From positions 1-32,218 of the forward strand of contig JADFKB010000020.1 in assembly GCA_022565155.1 (NCBI GenBank): 32,218 nucleotides of DNA, read 5' to 3'. The first letter of the stretch is position 1; every line of letters starts with the position of its first letter. Origin of the DNA: Chloroflexota bacterium (GTDB taxonomy: Bacteria; Chloroflexota; Dehalococcoidia; DSTF01; RBG-16-68-14). The notes under the pieces were generated by a model. It saw only the letters and a program-made list of their open reading frames with translations. It did not search any database and was not told the DNA's origin. Positions 1-6,712 of the stretch are shown one piece after another. The translations under genes were made by a program, and so were the position numbers.

Positions 1-1139
1 GGCGGTCCCGGCGGCGGCGTGACGGTCGCGGTCGGCGGCACTGGTGTCGGCGTGAACGTCGCCGTCGGCGGCACAGGCGTGTCCGTCGCCGTCGGTGTCG
101 GCGTAGGCGGCGGCGGGGTCGCCGTGAAGGTCGGCGTAGGCGGCGGCGGGGTCGCCGTGAAGGTCGGCGTTGCGAGGGCTAGAGTGACACCTAGTTCACA
201 AATCTGCGGGTTTGTTAGACCCTTGTCGAAGGAGTTGTCAGTATTTTCCCAAGGGTGCGTGGAGTGGTTTCCAGTAGTTCTTGCCTCCTTGTTTGGCGGG
301 TCTGTATGTGGATGCGCGCCTCTGATATCGACGTCGTAGAGGATCACGCAGAGGTCATACGTCCCTGCAGCAGCGTATGTGTGTGTGAACGGGCCCCAGT
401 CGCCGGTTAGAGGGCCTGGGTTCGGGTTGTCGCAGTGGTCGGCATTCGTCCAACCGGTCGTATCGTTGGGATCCGTCGGGTCAGTCGACAGTTGCGGTTC
501 TGATGGATAGACGCCGTCGCGAAAGTTGTTCGGGGGCGCGGCAGGGTCAAGGACGCCAGTTCCGTCGTCCCAGACCATGGCGAAGCCTACGTGCTTACGC
601 AGCCTGGTGGTGTTGTCGCATTCGTCCCACTGCCAGTTGCCGGAGACCGTGACCGCGAGGCCGTCCGTCACGATAGTGAGCGACGTCGGAAACGCAGTAT
701 CGTCATCGAAGAAGTTTGTGGTGGCCAGCTCATTCGCCGGTATTTGAGCCGCTCCCGCGTCGTAGACGCGAACGAGATACTCCCCCTCAAGTTCCGTCTC
801 GACGCCGTTGAGCACGTAGAAGTAGACGAAACCGCCTTCCACATCGGACGACACAGTGTCCCAGCCCGGAGCTTCGCTGCCATCACCGATGACGATCGAA
901 CCGTCCGGCCGCTCGACGACGACGTCGAACGAACTGCTAACAGCGAAATTGAGACCCGTGAGGACCACGGTCTCTCCCGGATTATATTGCCGTTTGTCCG
1001 ACGAGATGGACGTGGAACTGCCAGCGAAGATTTGCGTGGCGGCAAGCACAGCGAGCGCAGCGACAAGCACTAGGGCCAGCAGTAGCTGCCAGCGGAATAC
1101 GCCAACATCGCGCCGCACTTGTGGGCGGACAAAAGCCAC
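1..1139 (-). CDS. Surface protein with Ig/PKD-like domains and Thr-Pro-rich tail (partial, runs off the window)
   Basis: An open frame runs from a GTG at 1139 to the window edge (about 379 codons) without a stop. The GTG follows an AGGGG Shine-Dalgarno by about 8 bases, and an in-frame TGA two codons upstream rules out a longer start. Residues 17-38 form one hydrophobic segment, a signal peptide or anchor. The next ~90 residues, starting near STSISSDKRQYNPGETVVL, look like a bacterial Ig-like domain. Around residues 240-275 a stretch ending HTYAAAGTYDLCV resembles a PKD strand pattern. From about residue 325 the protein becomes a Thr/Pro-rich linker (FTATPPPPTPT repeats), as in cell-surface proteins where a further domain or anchor follows; here that part is cut off. 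Exported location is well supported. The function is unknown. It has its own promoter at 1229-1256. Confidence 0.8.
   Translation of the reverse strand, partial: MAFVRPQVRRDVGVFRWQLLLALVLVAALAVLAATQIFAGSSTSISSDKRQYNPGETVVLTGLNFAVSSSFDVVVERPDGSIVIGDGSEAPGWDTVSSDVEGGFVYFYVLNGVETELEGEYLVRVYDAGAAQIPANELATTNFFDDDTAFPTSLTIVTDGLAVTVSGNWQWDECDNTTRLRKHVGFAMVWDDGTGVLDPAAPPNNFRDGVYPSEPQLSTDPTDPNDTTGWTNADHCDNPNPGPLTGDWGPFTHTYAAAGTYDLCVILYDVDIRGAHPHTDPPNKEARTTGNHSTHPWENTDNSFDKGLTNPQICELGVTLALATPTFTATPPPPTPTFTATPPPPTPTPTATDTPVPPTATFTPTPVPPTATVTPPPGP
97..162. repeat. 33-bp perfect tandem duplication in the Thr-Pro linker
   Basis: Positions 97-129 and 130-162 are identical 33-base units lying head to tail inside the linker of the surface protein. 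On the minus strand each unit encodes 11 residues (FTATPPPPTPT) and keeps the frame. Flanking sequence at 19-96 continues with looser GTCGGC/GGCGTC-type hexamers. This is a coding minisatellite that can change copy number without breaking the gene. Confidence 0.9.
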
Positions 1140-1228
1140 GACTCAGTCCCCTCAACTGTGGCGGGATAAGCCAGTAAGGCCAGGTACTGCGTCTCTTATG
1201 GGACAGTACGAAGCCACCAGTCTCAGCT

Positions 1229-1256
1229 AGTATACACGATATACCACAGTTGTCAA
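1229..1256 (-). promoter_or_regulatory. Sigma-70-type promoter for the surface protein ending at the window edge
   Basis: On the minus strand TTGACA (1256-1251, perfect -35) is followed after 16 bases by TATACT (1234-1229, 5/6 match to -10). It lies in the intergenic gap just upstream of the GTG start at 1139, giving a leader of roughly 80 bases. It shows the surface gene can be transcribed independently of the cohesin-like gene upstream. Confidence 0.75.
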
Positions 1257-1293
1257 CCGCGCCAATACAGACAGAGGGGAAGGGGTGAAGCGG

Positions 1294-2103
1294 CTAGGCG
1301 ACGTCGGCGGTCCGGCGCTGATACCACGTGAAGGCCGCGACGGTGCCGGCAAGGACGGCGACGACGACAACCGCGATGATCGCGACGAGGAGCAGCGTGG
1401 ATATGCCGCCGCCGCCGCTTAGCGTCACCACTACCGCCCCACCCTGTTCGTGAGGGATCACGAGCGGTGTTAACTCTTCTGGGTCGCAGGAGGGATCGAC
1501 GTCGTCTGAAATCAAGTCGAGGCTGGTTAGGCTGAACGAGGTCACGTCGCCGCCCCTAGACTTGAACACCACCTTGGCGAGGATGCCGGAGCCACTGACG
1601 CCAACAGGCCCGCCGAGGCATACGGGCGGTGACGGGCTGGCGCAGACCGCGAACACTTTGTCAGGATCCGTGCGCCTGATCATAGGTCCTGCGCAGATCA
1701 GGCCTCGATCGCCGGTCGAGAGGAGCTCGCCCAACTCACCCATAACTCGTATATCGCCTGCTACTGGATCTACCGTCTGATCCGGAAGACCATCATCAGG
1801 CTGGTCAGTGGGGATCTCTTCGCCGTCGGCACGCACCGGCTCGACGCGGTCGGAATCGTACACCAGGTGGAAGCCGAAGCTGCTGAGGCCTTCTACGTTG
1901 TCAACCACTACGCGTACTTCAAACTCGTCCCCGCTATGCACGGGCTGCACCTCTTCGTCCACCTCAATGCGGACGAGAGGGCTACCTGGCGGAGCAGGCT
2001 CTTGCGTCTCGGTCGCTTCCGGCGTCTCTTGCGCGCTGACCGGGGTGAGAAGGAGGAAGGCGGCGATAGCGAAGCCGGCCAGCACACCTGCTAGCCGACT
2101 CAT
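1294..2103 (-). CDS. Exported cohesin-domain-like protein with C-terminal membrane anchor
   Basis: Residues 1-24 (numbered from the ATG at 2103) are a signal peptide ending VSA|QE. A short Glu/Thr/Pro-rich spacer follows. Residues ~40-215 then show the cohesin-type pattern: VRIEVDEEVQPVHSGDEFEV, a strand typical of FGFHLVYDSDRV, and near the end GSGILAKVVFKSRG. Residues ~235-260 are one strong transmembrane helix followed by WYQRR, so the protein is likely tethered with the domain outside. An upstream ATG at 2145 would add 14 residues. However, a TATACT -10 element at 2161-2156 would put transcription start at about 2149, leaving that ATG almost leaderless, so I prefer 2103, which has GGGGA upstream. 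Cohesin domains bind dockerin modules; a dockerin-bearing protein is encoded at 7847-10471. Function beyond anchoring is unknown. Confidence 0.75.
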   Translation of the reverse strand: MSRLAGVLAGFAIAAFLLLTPVSAQETPEATETQEPAPPGSPLVRIEVDEEVQPVHSGDEFEVRVVVDNVEGLSSFGFHLVYDSDRVEPVRADGEEIPTDQPDDGLPDQTVDPVAGDIRVMGELGELLSTGDRGLICAGPMIRRTDPDKVFAVCASPSPPVCLGGPVGVSGSGILAKVVFKSRGGDVTSFSLTSLDLISDDVDPSCDPEELTPLVIPHEQGGAVVVTLSGGGGISTLLLVAIIAVVVVAVLAGTVAAFTWYQRRTADVA

Positions 2104-2271
2104 GGGGCGTCCCCAGCCTGTACTATTCAGAGCGGGTAGTCTCATTCAGGCTCAAAGTATACAACGCTAGCGCCCTTGTGTCTGTATCACCGAAATCAGC
2201 GCTTCTCATCTAGAGATGGCCGCACATGCCCGACAGTCCGCCTAGCAGGCAGCGGCGCGCCTCAGCCGCCT

Positions 2272-2577
2272 TCAGGCGCCTTCGCGCTGCTCCTCAAGCA
2301 GCCGCTCAAGCAGCCCCACCACGTGGCGCACGGTGCGCAGCTCCGCCGGCTCCAATTCAGTCGGTAGGACAACGTCGAACGCCTCCTCCAGCTCCATGCC
2401 GATCTCCACGATGTCGAGCGATTCGAGGCCGAGCGAGGCTGCCCCGTCATCGGCTGTGTAGAGCGGGAAGTCGCTGTCGATCTCCTGCCAGGAGAGATCG
2501 CGGTCGCGCGGTGCGCGCGACCAGACCTCGGCAATAATCTGCTTCACCTGCTGTTCGCTGGGGACGGGATCCGGCAC
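2272..2577 (-). CDS. Stand-alone acyl carrier protein
   Basis: A protein of 101 residues if started at the GTG at 2577, which has GAGGG 8 bases upstream. The segment LGLESLDIVEIGMELEEAF is the helix-II signature of acyl carrier proteins, with Ser53 as the expected phosphopantetheine attachment site (here E-S-L rather than the more usual D-S-L). The acidic C-terminal half fits the four-helix ACP fold. A longer open frame up to 2727 exists, but its N-terminal 50 residues do not look like ACP. ACPs carry acyl chains as thioesters for fatty acid, polyketide or specialised lipid synthesis. This one is not next to fab genes; the window's FabF is 8 kb away. It is divergent from the Tat/Mau-like operon. 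Its pathway is unknown. Confidence 0.8.
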   Translation of the reverse strand: MPDPVPSEQQVKQIIAEVWSRAPRDRDLSWQEIDSDFPLYTADDGAASLGLESLDIVEIGMELEEAFDVVLPTELEPAELRTVRHVVGLLERLLEEQREGA

Positions 2578-2775
2578 GAAAGTAGCCCTCGACGTGACAT
2601 CGCTGCTCCTTCCACGGTAGCAAACTGCACGAACCTGCAGAAGTACTACCGATGTGGAAATGCGCGCATACATTATGTCGTTAGGTAGTCGAACGTGGTA
2701 GAATGATCGAGCCTGGCGCGAGGACAATAGATGGGGAGCGAGCCCGGCAGCAGCCGGCAGCCCGGGGGTGAGACG

Positions 2776-3684
2776 ATGTCCTGTACGCGACGCGGATTTC
2801 TCAAGACGATAGGCGCGGCGATGGTCGGCCTCGGCCTGACGCGCATGGAGCCGCTGCGCGCCTTCGCGGCCTCGTCAGTCAATTCGACCGGCACCGCCGA
2901 ACTCGGCGGCCCCGCGAGCGGCCCCTACAGCATCGATGCGTTGCGGGCGCGCGCCGTCGTCGCGGCGCGATTCGCCAGTGACGATTCGCTCGCGACCGAA
3001 CTGCAGGACGTGTGCTGCTGGGCGCCCGCCGCAACAGCGCTCCGCCGCCGTCCGCTGGACGTGCAGACGCGCGCCGCGGAGCGGTTCTTCCAGGACTTCC
3101 CCGGCGGCGACCAGCTAGCCCAGATCATGGTGCAGACAAACAACACATCCTGGCGCGCCCCCCGCTTCCGCGTCGATCCGGACAGCCTAGTAGAGCAGCA
3201 CTACTCGCAGTTGCAGCGGCGGCAGGGTGGCGTACGGGCACTGGTAATCGAACCGGAAGAGCTACAGAGCAGCGCCAGCAAGGCGGACCTGGGACTGATG
3301 CTGGATCGCCAGACCGGCGAACGGCTAGCGGCGAGCGTAGACCGGGCGGAGCCGATGTGGGCGGCGCTCTCCGTCTTCTCCGGCATGATGCTAGATCCGA
3401 CCGACGATCTCTCCAAGCGGCTGAAGCCGCGGCTATCGCTCAGCCGCGCCCAAGACCGAGCCGTCGCCCGCGCCGCAACGATCAGGTACAGCCAGATCGT
3501 CATTGGCGCTGTCCAGCGCGCAGTCTGGGCCGACCAGCTACACGGGGCGAACCCGGCCACGCCGTTGGTGCAGCTCAGCGCGGCCGGCCTCCTGCCGATG
3601 GGTGAGGAGAACGGACGATTCCTGCTGTTGAACATCGCGCGCCGCAGCCAGCGGCTCACAGGTTACCAGACGGGGAGCGTATAG
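2776..3684 (+). CDS. Tat-exported protein of unknown function, first gene of the Mau-like operon
   Basis: Start chosen at the ATG at 2776, preceded by GGGGGTGAG at the right spacing; an in-frame ATG at 2731 lacks a ribosome site and would bury the signal peptide. The N-terminus has a twin-arginine motif (TRRGFLK), a hydrophobic stretch and an Ala-rich cleavage region (AFAAS), so the product is probably exported folded by Tat. The mature ~270 residues are mostly helical by composition, with a CCW pair in the first third. I do not recognise a family. The stop is 16 bases before mauE, so co-transcription is likely. A weak candidate promoter (TAGAAT at 2699-2704 with a poor -35) lies upstream. 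Partnership with the downstream redox genes is inferred from position only. Confidence 0.75.
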   Translation: MSCTRRGFLKTIGAAMVGLGLTRMEPLRAFAASSVNSTGTAELGGPASGPYSIDALRARAVVAARFASDDSLATELQDVCCWAPAATALRRRPLDVQTRAAERFFQDFPGGDQLAQIMVQTNNTSWRAPRFRVDPDSLVEQHYSQLQRRQGGVRALVIEPEELQSSASKADLGLMLDRQTGERLAASVDRAEPMWAALSVFSGMMLDPTDDLSKRLKPRLSLSRAQDRAVARAATIRYSQIVIGAVQRAVWADQLHGANPATPLVQLSAAGLLPMGEENGRFLLLNIARRSQRLTGYQTGSV

Positions 3685-3700
3685 AGGGCTTCGGGCGTAG

Positions 3701-4351
3701 ATGACCGAAGTACTGAGCGCGCTAGAGCAACCGCACACGCAGCTTCTGCTGCGGCTGATCGTCGGCGGGTTACTGCTGCTCGCGGGAGTGACGAAGCTCG
3801 TCGATCGCGATGGCTTCCGCGACGCCGTTGCGGAGTACAAGATACTACCGGCCGCACTGGAGCGGCCGTTCGCGTTGGCCGTGCCGCTGCTGGAGACGGC
3901 GCTCGGCATCTTGCTGCTGCTCGGACTGGGGACACCCTTCGCCGCCGCGCTGGCGACGCCGCTCTTCCTCAGCTTCGGACTGGCGATCGGCCTCAACCTG
4001 GCGCGCGGCCGCGATTTCAACTGCCACTGCTTCGGCGCGGTGCAGAGCGAACAGATCGGCTGGCCGGCGCTCGTCCGTTCGCTGGCACTCACGCTCGCCG
4101 CGCTGACCGTCGCGCTCGGGGCGAGCCGATTCGGCGCGGTCGAATCGGCGCTGTTTGGCACAAGCGAGCTACCGCCGGCGAGCGAGGTGATACCGATCGT
4201 ACTACTCGCGTTCGTGCTCTTCGACGCGCTGCTGCTGCTGCCAGAGGCGATCGCTACGCAACTCAGCTTCCGGCGCGCATACGGCTCGCGGGCGGCGAGC
4301 GGAAACGGCTACCACGCTCCAATTGCGATCGACAGGGAGCCGGTAGCGTGA
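3701..4351 (+). CDS. mauE: MauE/DoxX-like redox-associated membrane protein
   Basis: A membrane protein of 216 residues with four to five hydrophobic segments (about 14-33, 57-76, 80-100, 120-142, 165-185). Features of the MauE family are visible: the early LLLLAGVTKLVD segment, Tyr-Lys-ILP after it, and a loop NCHCFGAV with Cys108 and Cys110 where MauE proteins carry a CxCFG motif. In methylamine users MauE works with MauD to mature and stabilise the disulfide-rich small subunit of methylamine dehydrogenase. The gene follows the Tat protein by 16 bases and overlaps the thioredoxin gene by 4 (GTGA). The family call is firm. The substrate here is probably the Cys-rich protein at 5006-5407, by inference. 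Confidence 0.85.
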   Translation: MTEVLSALEQPHTQLLLRLIVGGLLLLAGVTKLVDRDGFRDAVAEYKILPAALERPFALAVPLLETALGILLLLGLGTPFAAALATPLFLSFGLAIGLNLARGRDFNCHCFGAVQSEQIGWPALVRSLALTLAALTVALGASRFGAVESALFGTSELPPASEVIPIVLLAFVLFDALLLLPEAIATQLSFRRAYGSRAASGNGYHAPIAIDREPVA

Positions 4352-4959
4352 GCGGCGTCTGGCTGATTAGCTACCTCGTCCTCTGGGCGGTTGTCCTGTT
4401 CCAGGGCGCGGTGATCTTCGTCCTACTGCGGCAGCTCGGCGTCATCTACCTGGGAACGGCGCAGGGTGTCGCCCGCGACGGCCTCGACATCGGCACGCGC
4501 GCACCGGACTTCGCCTTATCGAACCTGGCAGGCGAGCCGGTCTCGCTCGCGACGTTCCGCGGCCTGCCGCTGCTGCTCATCTTCGGCTCGCCGAGCTGCG
4601 AGCCGTGCAAGGGGCTGATTCCAGACCTGAACGTGTTCTCGAATGAACGTCGCGATGAACTGCACGTGCTCTTCCTTAGCCACGGTGAAGCCGACGCTAC
4701 TGAGCGCTTCGCCCGCGAGCAGGGTCTCCAGGTGCCGGTGGCCAGCTTTCCGGACGACGGCTTGGCCAACGCCTACAAGGCGCGCGTGACCCCCTTCGCG
4801 TTCTTCATCGACGCGGAGGGTGTGATCCAGGCGAAGGGGCTGGCGAACAACAGAGAGCATTTGGAGATGCTGGTGCGCTCCGGCACAGAGACGCATGCCA
4901 AGAGCGCTGGCCGCAACGGCGCGACTGCCGACGAACCCGTTCAGACGGTAAGCCGATGA
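4348..4959 (+). CDS. mauD: MauD-like membrane-anchored thioredoxin-fold protein
   Basis: A 203-residue protein starting at a GTG whose GTGA overlaps the mauE stop, so translation is probably coupled. Residues 5-30 are an N-terminal membrane anchor. A thioredoxin/redoxin domain follows: GTRAPDFALSNLAGEPVSL, then FGSPSCEPCKGLIPDL with the catalytic pair Cys84-Cys87, and a cis-Pro region at VTPFAFFIDAEG. The SPSCEPCK form matches MauD and other extracytoplasmic redoxins better than cytoplasmic thioredoxin. The domain would face outside the membrane and form or isomerise disulfides. MauD is required for the small subunit of methylamine dehydrogenase. Here the next gene encodes a Tat-exported protein with 14 cysteines, the obvious candidate client. 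The tail after residue 180 is low-complexity. Confidence 0.85.
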   Translation: MSGVWLISYLVLWAVVLFQGAVIFVLLRQLGVIYLGTAQGVARDGLDIGTRAPDFALSNLAGEPVSLATFRGLPLLLIFGSPSCEPCKGLIPDLNVFSNERRDELHVLFLSHGEADATERFAREQGLQVPVASFPDDGLANAYKARVTPFAFFIDAEGVIQAKGLANNREHLEMLVRSGTETHAKSAGRNGATADEPVQTVSR

Positions 4960-5005
4960 CACGCCGAACGGTCGCAATGGTACACTCGGGGAAGGGAGAC
5001 TGAGG

Positions 5006-5407
5006 ATGGCACTGCTACGACGTCTGAGCGAAGGACTGGCGCGCAGGACTTCTCGCCGGGGGTTCTTCGGGCGCGGGGCGGATGTCGCCTTCGGCGCGCT
5101 GATCGGCGCGGCCGCAGGAGTCGCTACTCGACCGGGCAGCGCCGGCGCCGGCCTGGGCACCGTCTGCGCCTTCCCTGGCCCACCCTGCGACTGCGACCAC
5201 TGCTTGGAGAACGCCACCTGCGCCAAGCCCTGCGTCATCAACACCACCTGGTACGCCGCGGGCTGCTGGGTGACCGGCAGCGTCACCTGCTGCGACTGCA
5301 CCTGCGCGACGCCGGGGAGCAGAGGCTGGTGCGGATGCGGCACCGATTACCACAACGACCCCGCCAACTGTCCGGGCGCTGGATCGTTGCCGACGCCAGA
5401 GCCGTAA
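5006..5407 (+). CDS. Tat-exported Cys-rich mini-protein resembling methylamine dehydrogenase small subunit
   Basis: A 133-residue protein. The Tat signal is clear: SRRGFFG at residues 16-22, then an Ala/Gly-rich hydrophobic stretch to about residue 48. The mature ~80 residues hold 14 cysteines (54, 61, 63, 66, 72, 76, 87, 95, 96, 98, 100, 109, 111, 122) and three tryptophans (82, 88, 108). The order TTWYAAGC, then CC, then WCGC recalls the small subunit of methylamine dehydrogenase, which has 12 cysteines in six disulfides, a Tat leader and a W-x-A-x-C segment around one of the two Trp that become tryptophan tryptophylquinone. The C-terminal part carrying the second such Trp is shorter here, so a cofactor cannot be assumed. 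It lies directly after mauE-mauD and 4 bases before the next gene. No large subunit is encoded nearby. The family link is by pattern, not by search. Confidence 0.7.
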   Translation: MALLRRLSEGLARRTSRRGFFGRGADVAFGALIGAAAGVATRPGSAGAGLGTVCAFPGPPCDCDHCLENATCAKPCVINTTWYAAGCWVTGSVTCCDCTCATPGSRGWCGCGTDYHNDPANCPGAGSLPTPEP

Positions 5408-5411
5408 CGAG

Positions 5412-6200
5412 ATGCTCCGCGTTCTGGAGCAACGAGACGCCCGGCGCGGCCTGCTGATGACAGCGGGGCTGGCGCTTGGAATCACATTGGCGCTCGCCAC
5501 GGCGAGCGTCTCCTGGCAGAGCGGGGCTGTCGGCATTGGCTTCGCCCTCGCCGTCCTCGCGGGTCTGGCCCAGCGCTGCAGTGCCTGAGGCTACAACGAG
5601 ATCTTTGAGATCTCCCCCTTCGTTGAAGGGACGCGAACACACCGGCGCTGGCTGCTGAGAGCGGCCGTCTACGCCGCTGGCATGGCCGCGGCCGGCGCGC
5701 TGTCCGGAGCGGCGTTCGCCGCCGCCGGCGTGGGCGTATCGGCGCTGTGGGCCGGCAGCGCGCTGCCGCTGGCTGTCGGTCTCGGCGCGATCGCCTTTGT
5801 CTACGCGCTGCACGAGCTGGAGTACCTGCGCGTGCCGGTTCCCGGCCGCGACTGGCAGGTGCCGGTCGAGTGGGTGCGCGGCGGCTTCTATCGCAGCGCG
5901 GCGATCTGGGGCCTCATCGTCGGCGCGGGCGTCTTCACGCGTGTCACGTTCGCCGTCGTTCCTATCTTGCTGGCCTGGCTCTTCGTCTCCGGCAACGTGC
6001 TCTACGGGGCGCTGGCCGGCGCGCTCTACGGGGCAACGCGCGCGCTTTCGATTTACGCCAGCGCGGGCAGCAGCGAATCGGCCCAGGTGGTCCAGCTGAA
6101 CGAGCGGCTGAGGCAGTTCGCTCCCGCCTTCCACCAGGCTACCGGACTGGCGCTGGCGACGTTCGCGGCATTCCTGATCGTCGCCCCGAATTTGCCCTAG
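5412..6200 (+). pseudogene. Polytopic membrane protein gene interrupted by one in-frame TGA (possible MauF/CcdA-like partner)
   Basis: From the ATG at 5412 (4 bases after the preceding stop) one frame runs to 6200, broken only by TGA at 5586-5588 after 58 codons. Both sides look like one protein: two helices before the TGA (residues ~13-50), then after it GYNEIFEISPFVEGTRTHR, several more helices, the loop HELEYLRVPVPGRDWQVP, and a long hydrophobic tail, about seven helices in all. The part after the TGA has no start with a ribosome site; the first ATG is at 5682. A single TGG-to-TGA change would explain it. Two hairpins (5598-5614 and 5616-5630) lie just after the TGA. Options are nonsense mutation, consensus error or readthrough. 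Position after mauE, mauD and the Cys-rich gene suggests a maturation or transport role; the MauF/CcdA likeness is a weak impression. Confidence 0.6.
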
Positions 6201-6217
6201 CGCGCTACACTGTCGCT

Positions 6218-6712
6218 ATGACCTCGCTCCGCATCGGAATCGTTACCCTCTCTCTCGCTCTAGCAGGGCTGTCGCTAGCGCTGCTCGCTGCCTGCGGCGG
6301 TGGCGATGACGCAGGCGAGCCGACGAGCAGCCCGCCCACGCCGACGGCAGAGAGTGCGACCGCGACACTACCGCTGACGACGGCGACGGCGAACGAGTCG
6401 GGCGAAGCGCCGATCTTCTATCGCACGTTTGACCGCTTCGAAACGCTGCGGGCGAACGAGCGCTATCTGGTGATGCTGCGCATCACCAACGGCTATGCCG
6501 AGGAGAAGCTGGTGGTCGTCGCGGAACGAGTGGCGGACGGCCTCACGGTCGAGTTCGAGTCGCTCCTGTCACAGCCGATCGGCGATGAGGCGCCGGGCTC
6601 GTACTACCCTGTGCCGTTGGAGCTGCCGGAGCCGGGCGCCTGGCGGCTGACTATCGTGGCGGGCGACGATGAAGTCGTTATCCCCGTCGAAGTGGCGGCG
6701 GCCGAAAGCTAA
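6218..6712 (+). CDS. Small lipoprotein of unknown function
   Basis: The ATG at 6218 begins a 164-residue protein with a signal peptide and lipobox ending LALLAAC, so Cys27 should be lipidated and the protein held on the outside of the membrane. A Thr/Ser/Pro-rich spacer (to about residue 60) is followed by a compact beta-rich domain: alternating hydrophobic strands such as ERYLVMLRITNG and WRLTIVAGDDEVVIPVEV, like a small Ig-type or FixH-like sandwich. A longer open frame upstream overlaps the membrane protein gene and is not used. It is 17 bases after the membrane gene and probably the last gene of the operon that starts at 2776. Its stop codon overlaps the stop of the convergent DUF192 gene. 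The function is not recognised. Confidence 0.75.
   Translation: MTSLRIGIVTLSLALAGLSLALLAACGGGDDAGEPTSSPPTPTAESATATLPLTTATANESGEAPIFYRTFDRFETLRANERYLVMLRITNGYAEEKLVVVAERVADGLTVEFESLLSQPIGDEAPGSYYPVPLELPEPGAWRLTIVAGDDEVVIPVEVAAAES

Noticed and set aside
19-171. Possible CRISPR or regulatory repeat array
   Set aside because: Units are adjacent without spacers and keep the reading frame of a Thr-Pro linker, so they are coding minisatellite.
5586-5588. Reassigned TGA codon (Trp or Gly)
   Set aside because: TGA is the terminal stop of many intact genes in the window, such as mauE, mauD, the CoA transferase, the LLM oxidoreductase and DUF1028.
5586-5614. Selenocysteine with a downstream SECIS-like hairpin
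   Set aside because: The hairpin position is tempting, but the codon lies in a membrane protein loop with no Cys or redox motif, and no Sec machinery is visible here. Kept only as a remote option.
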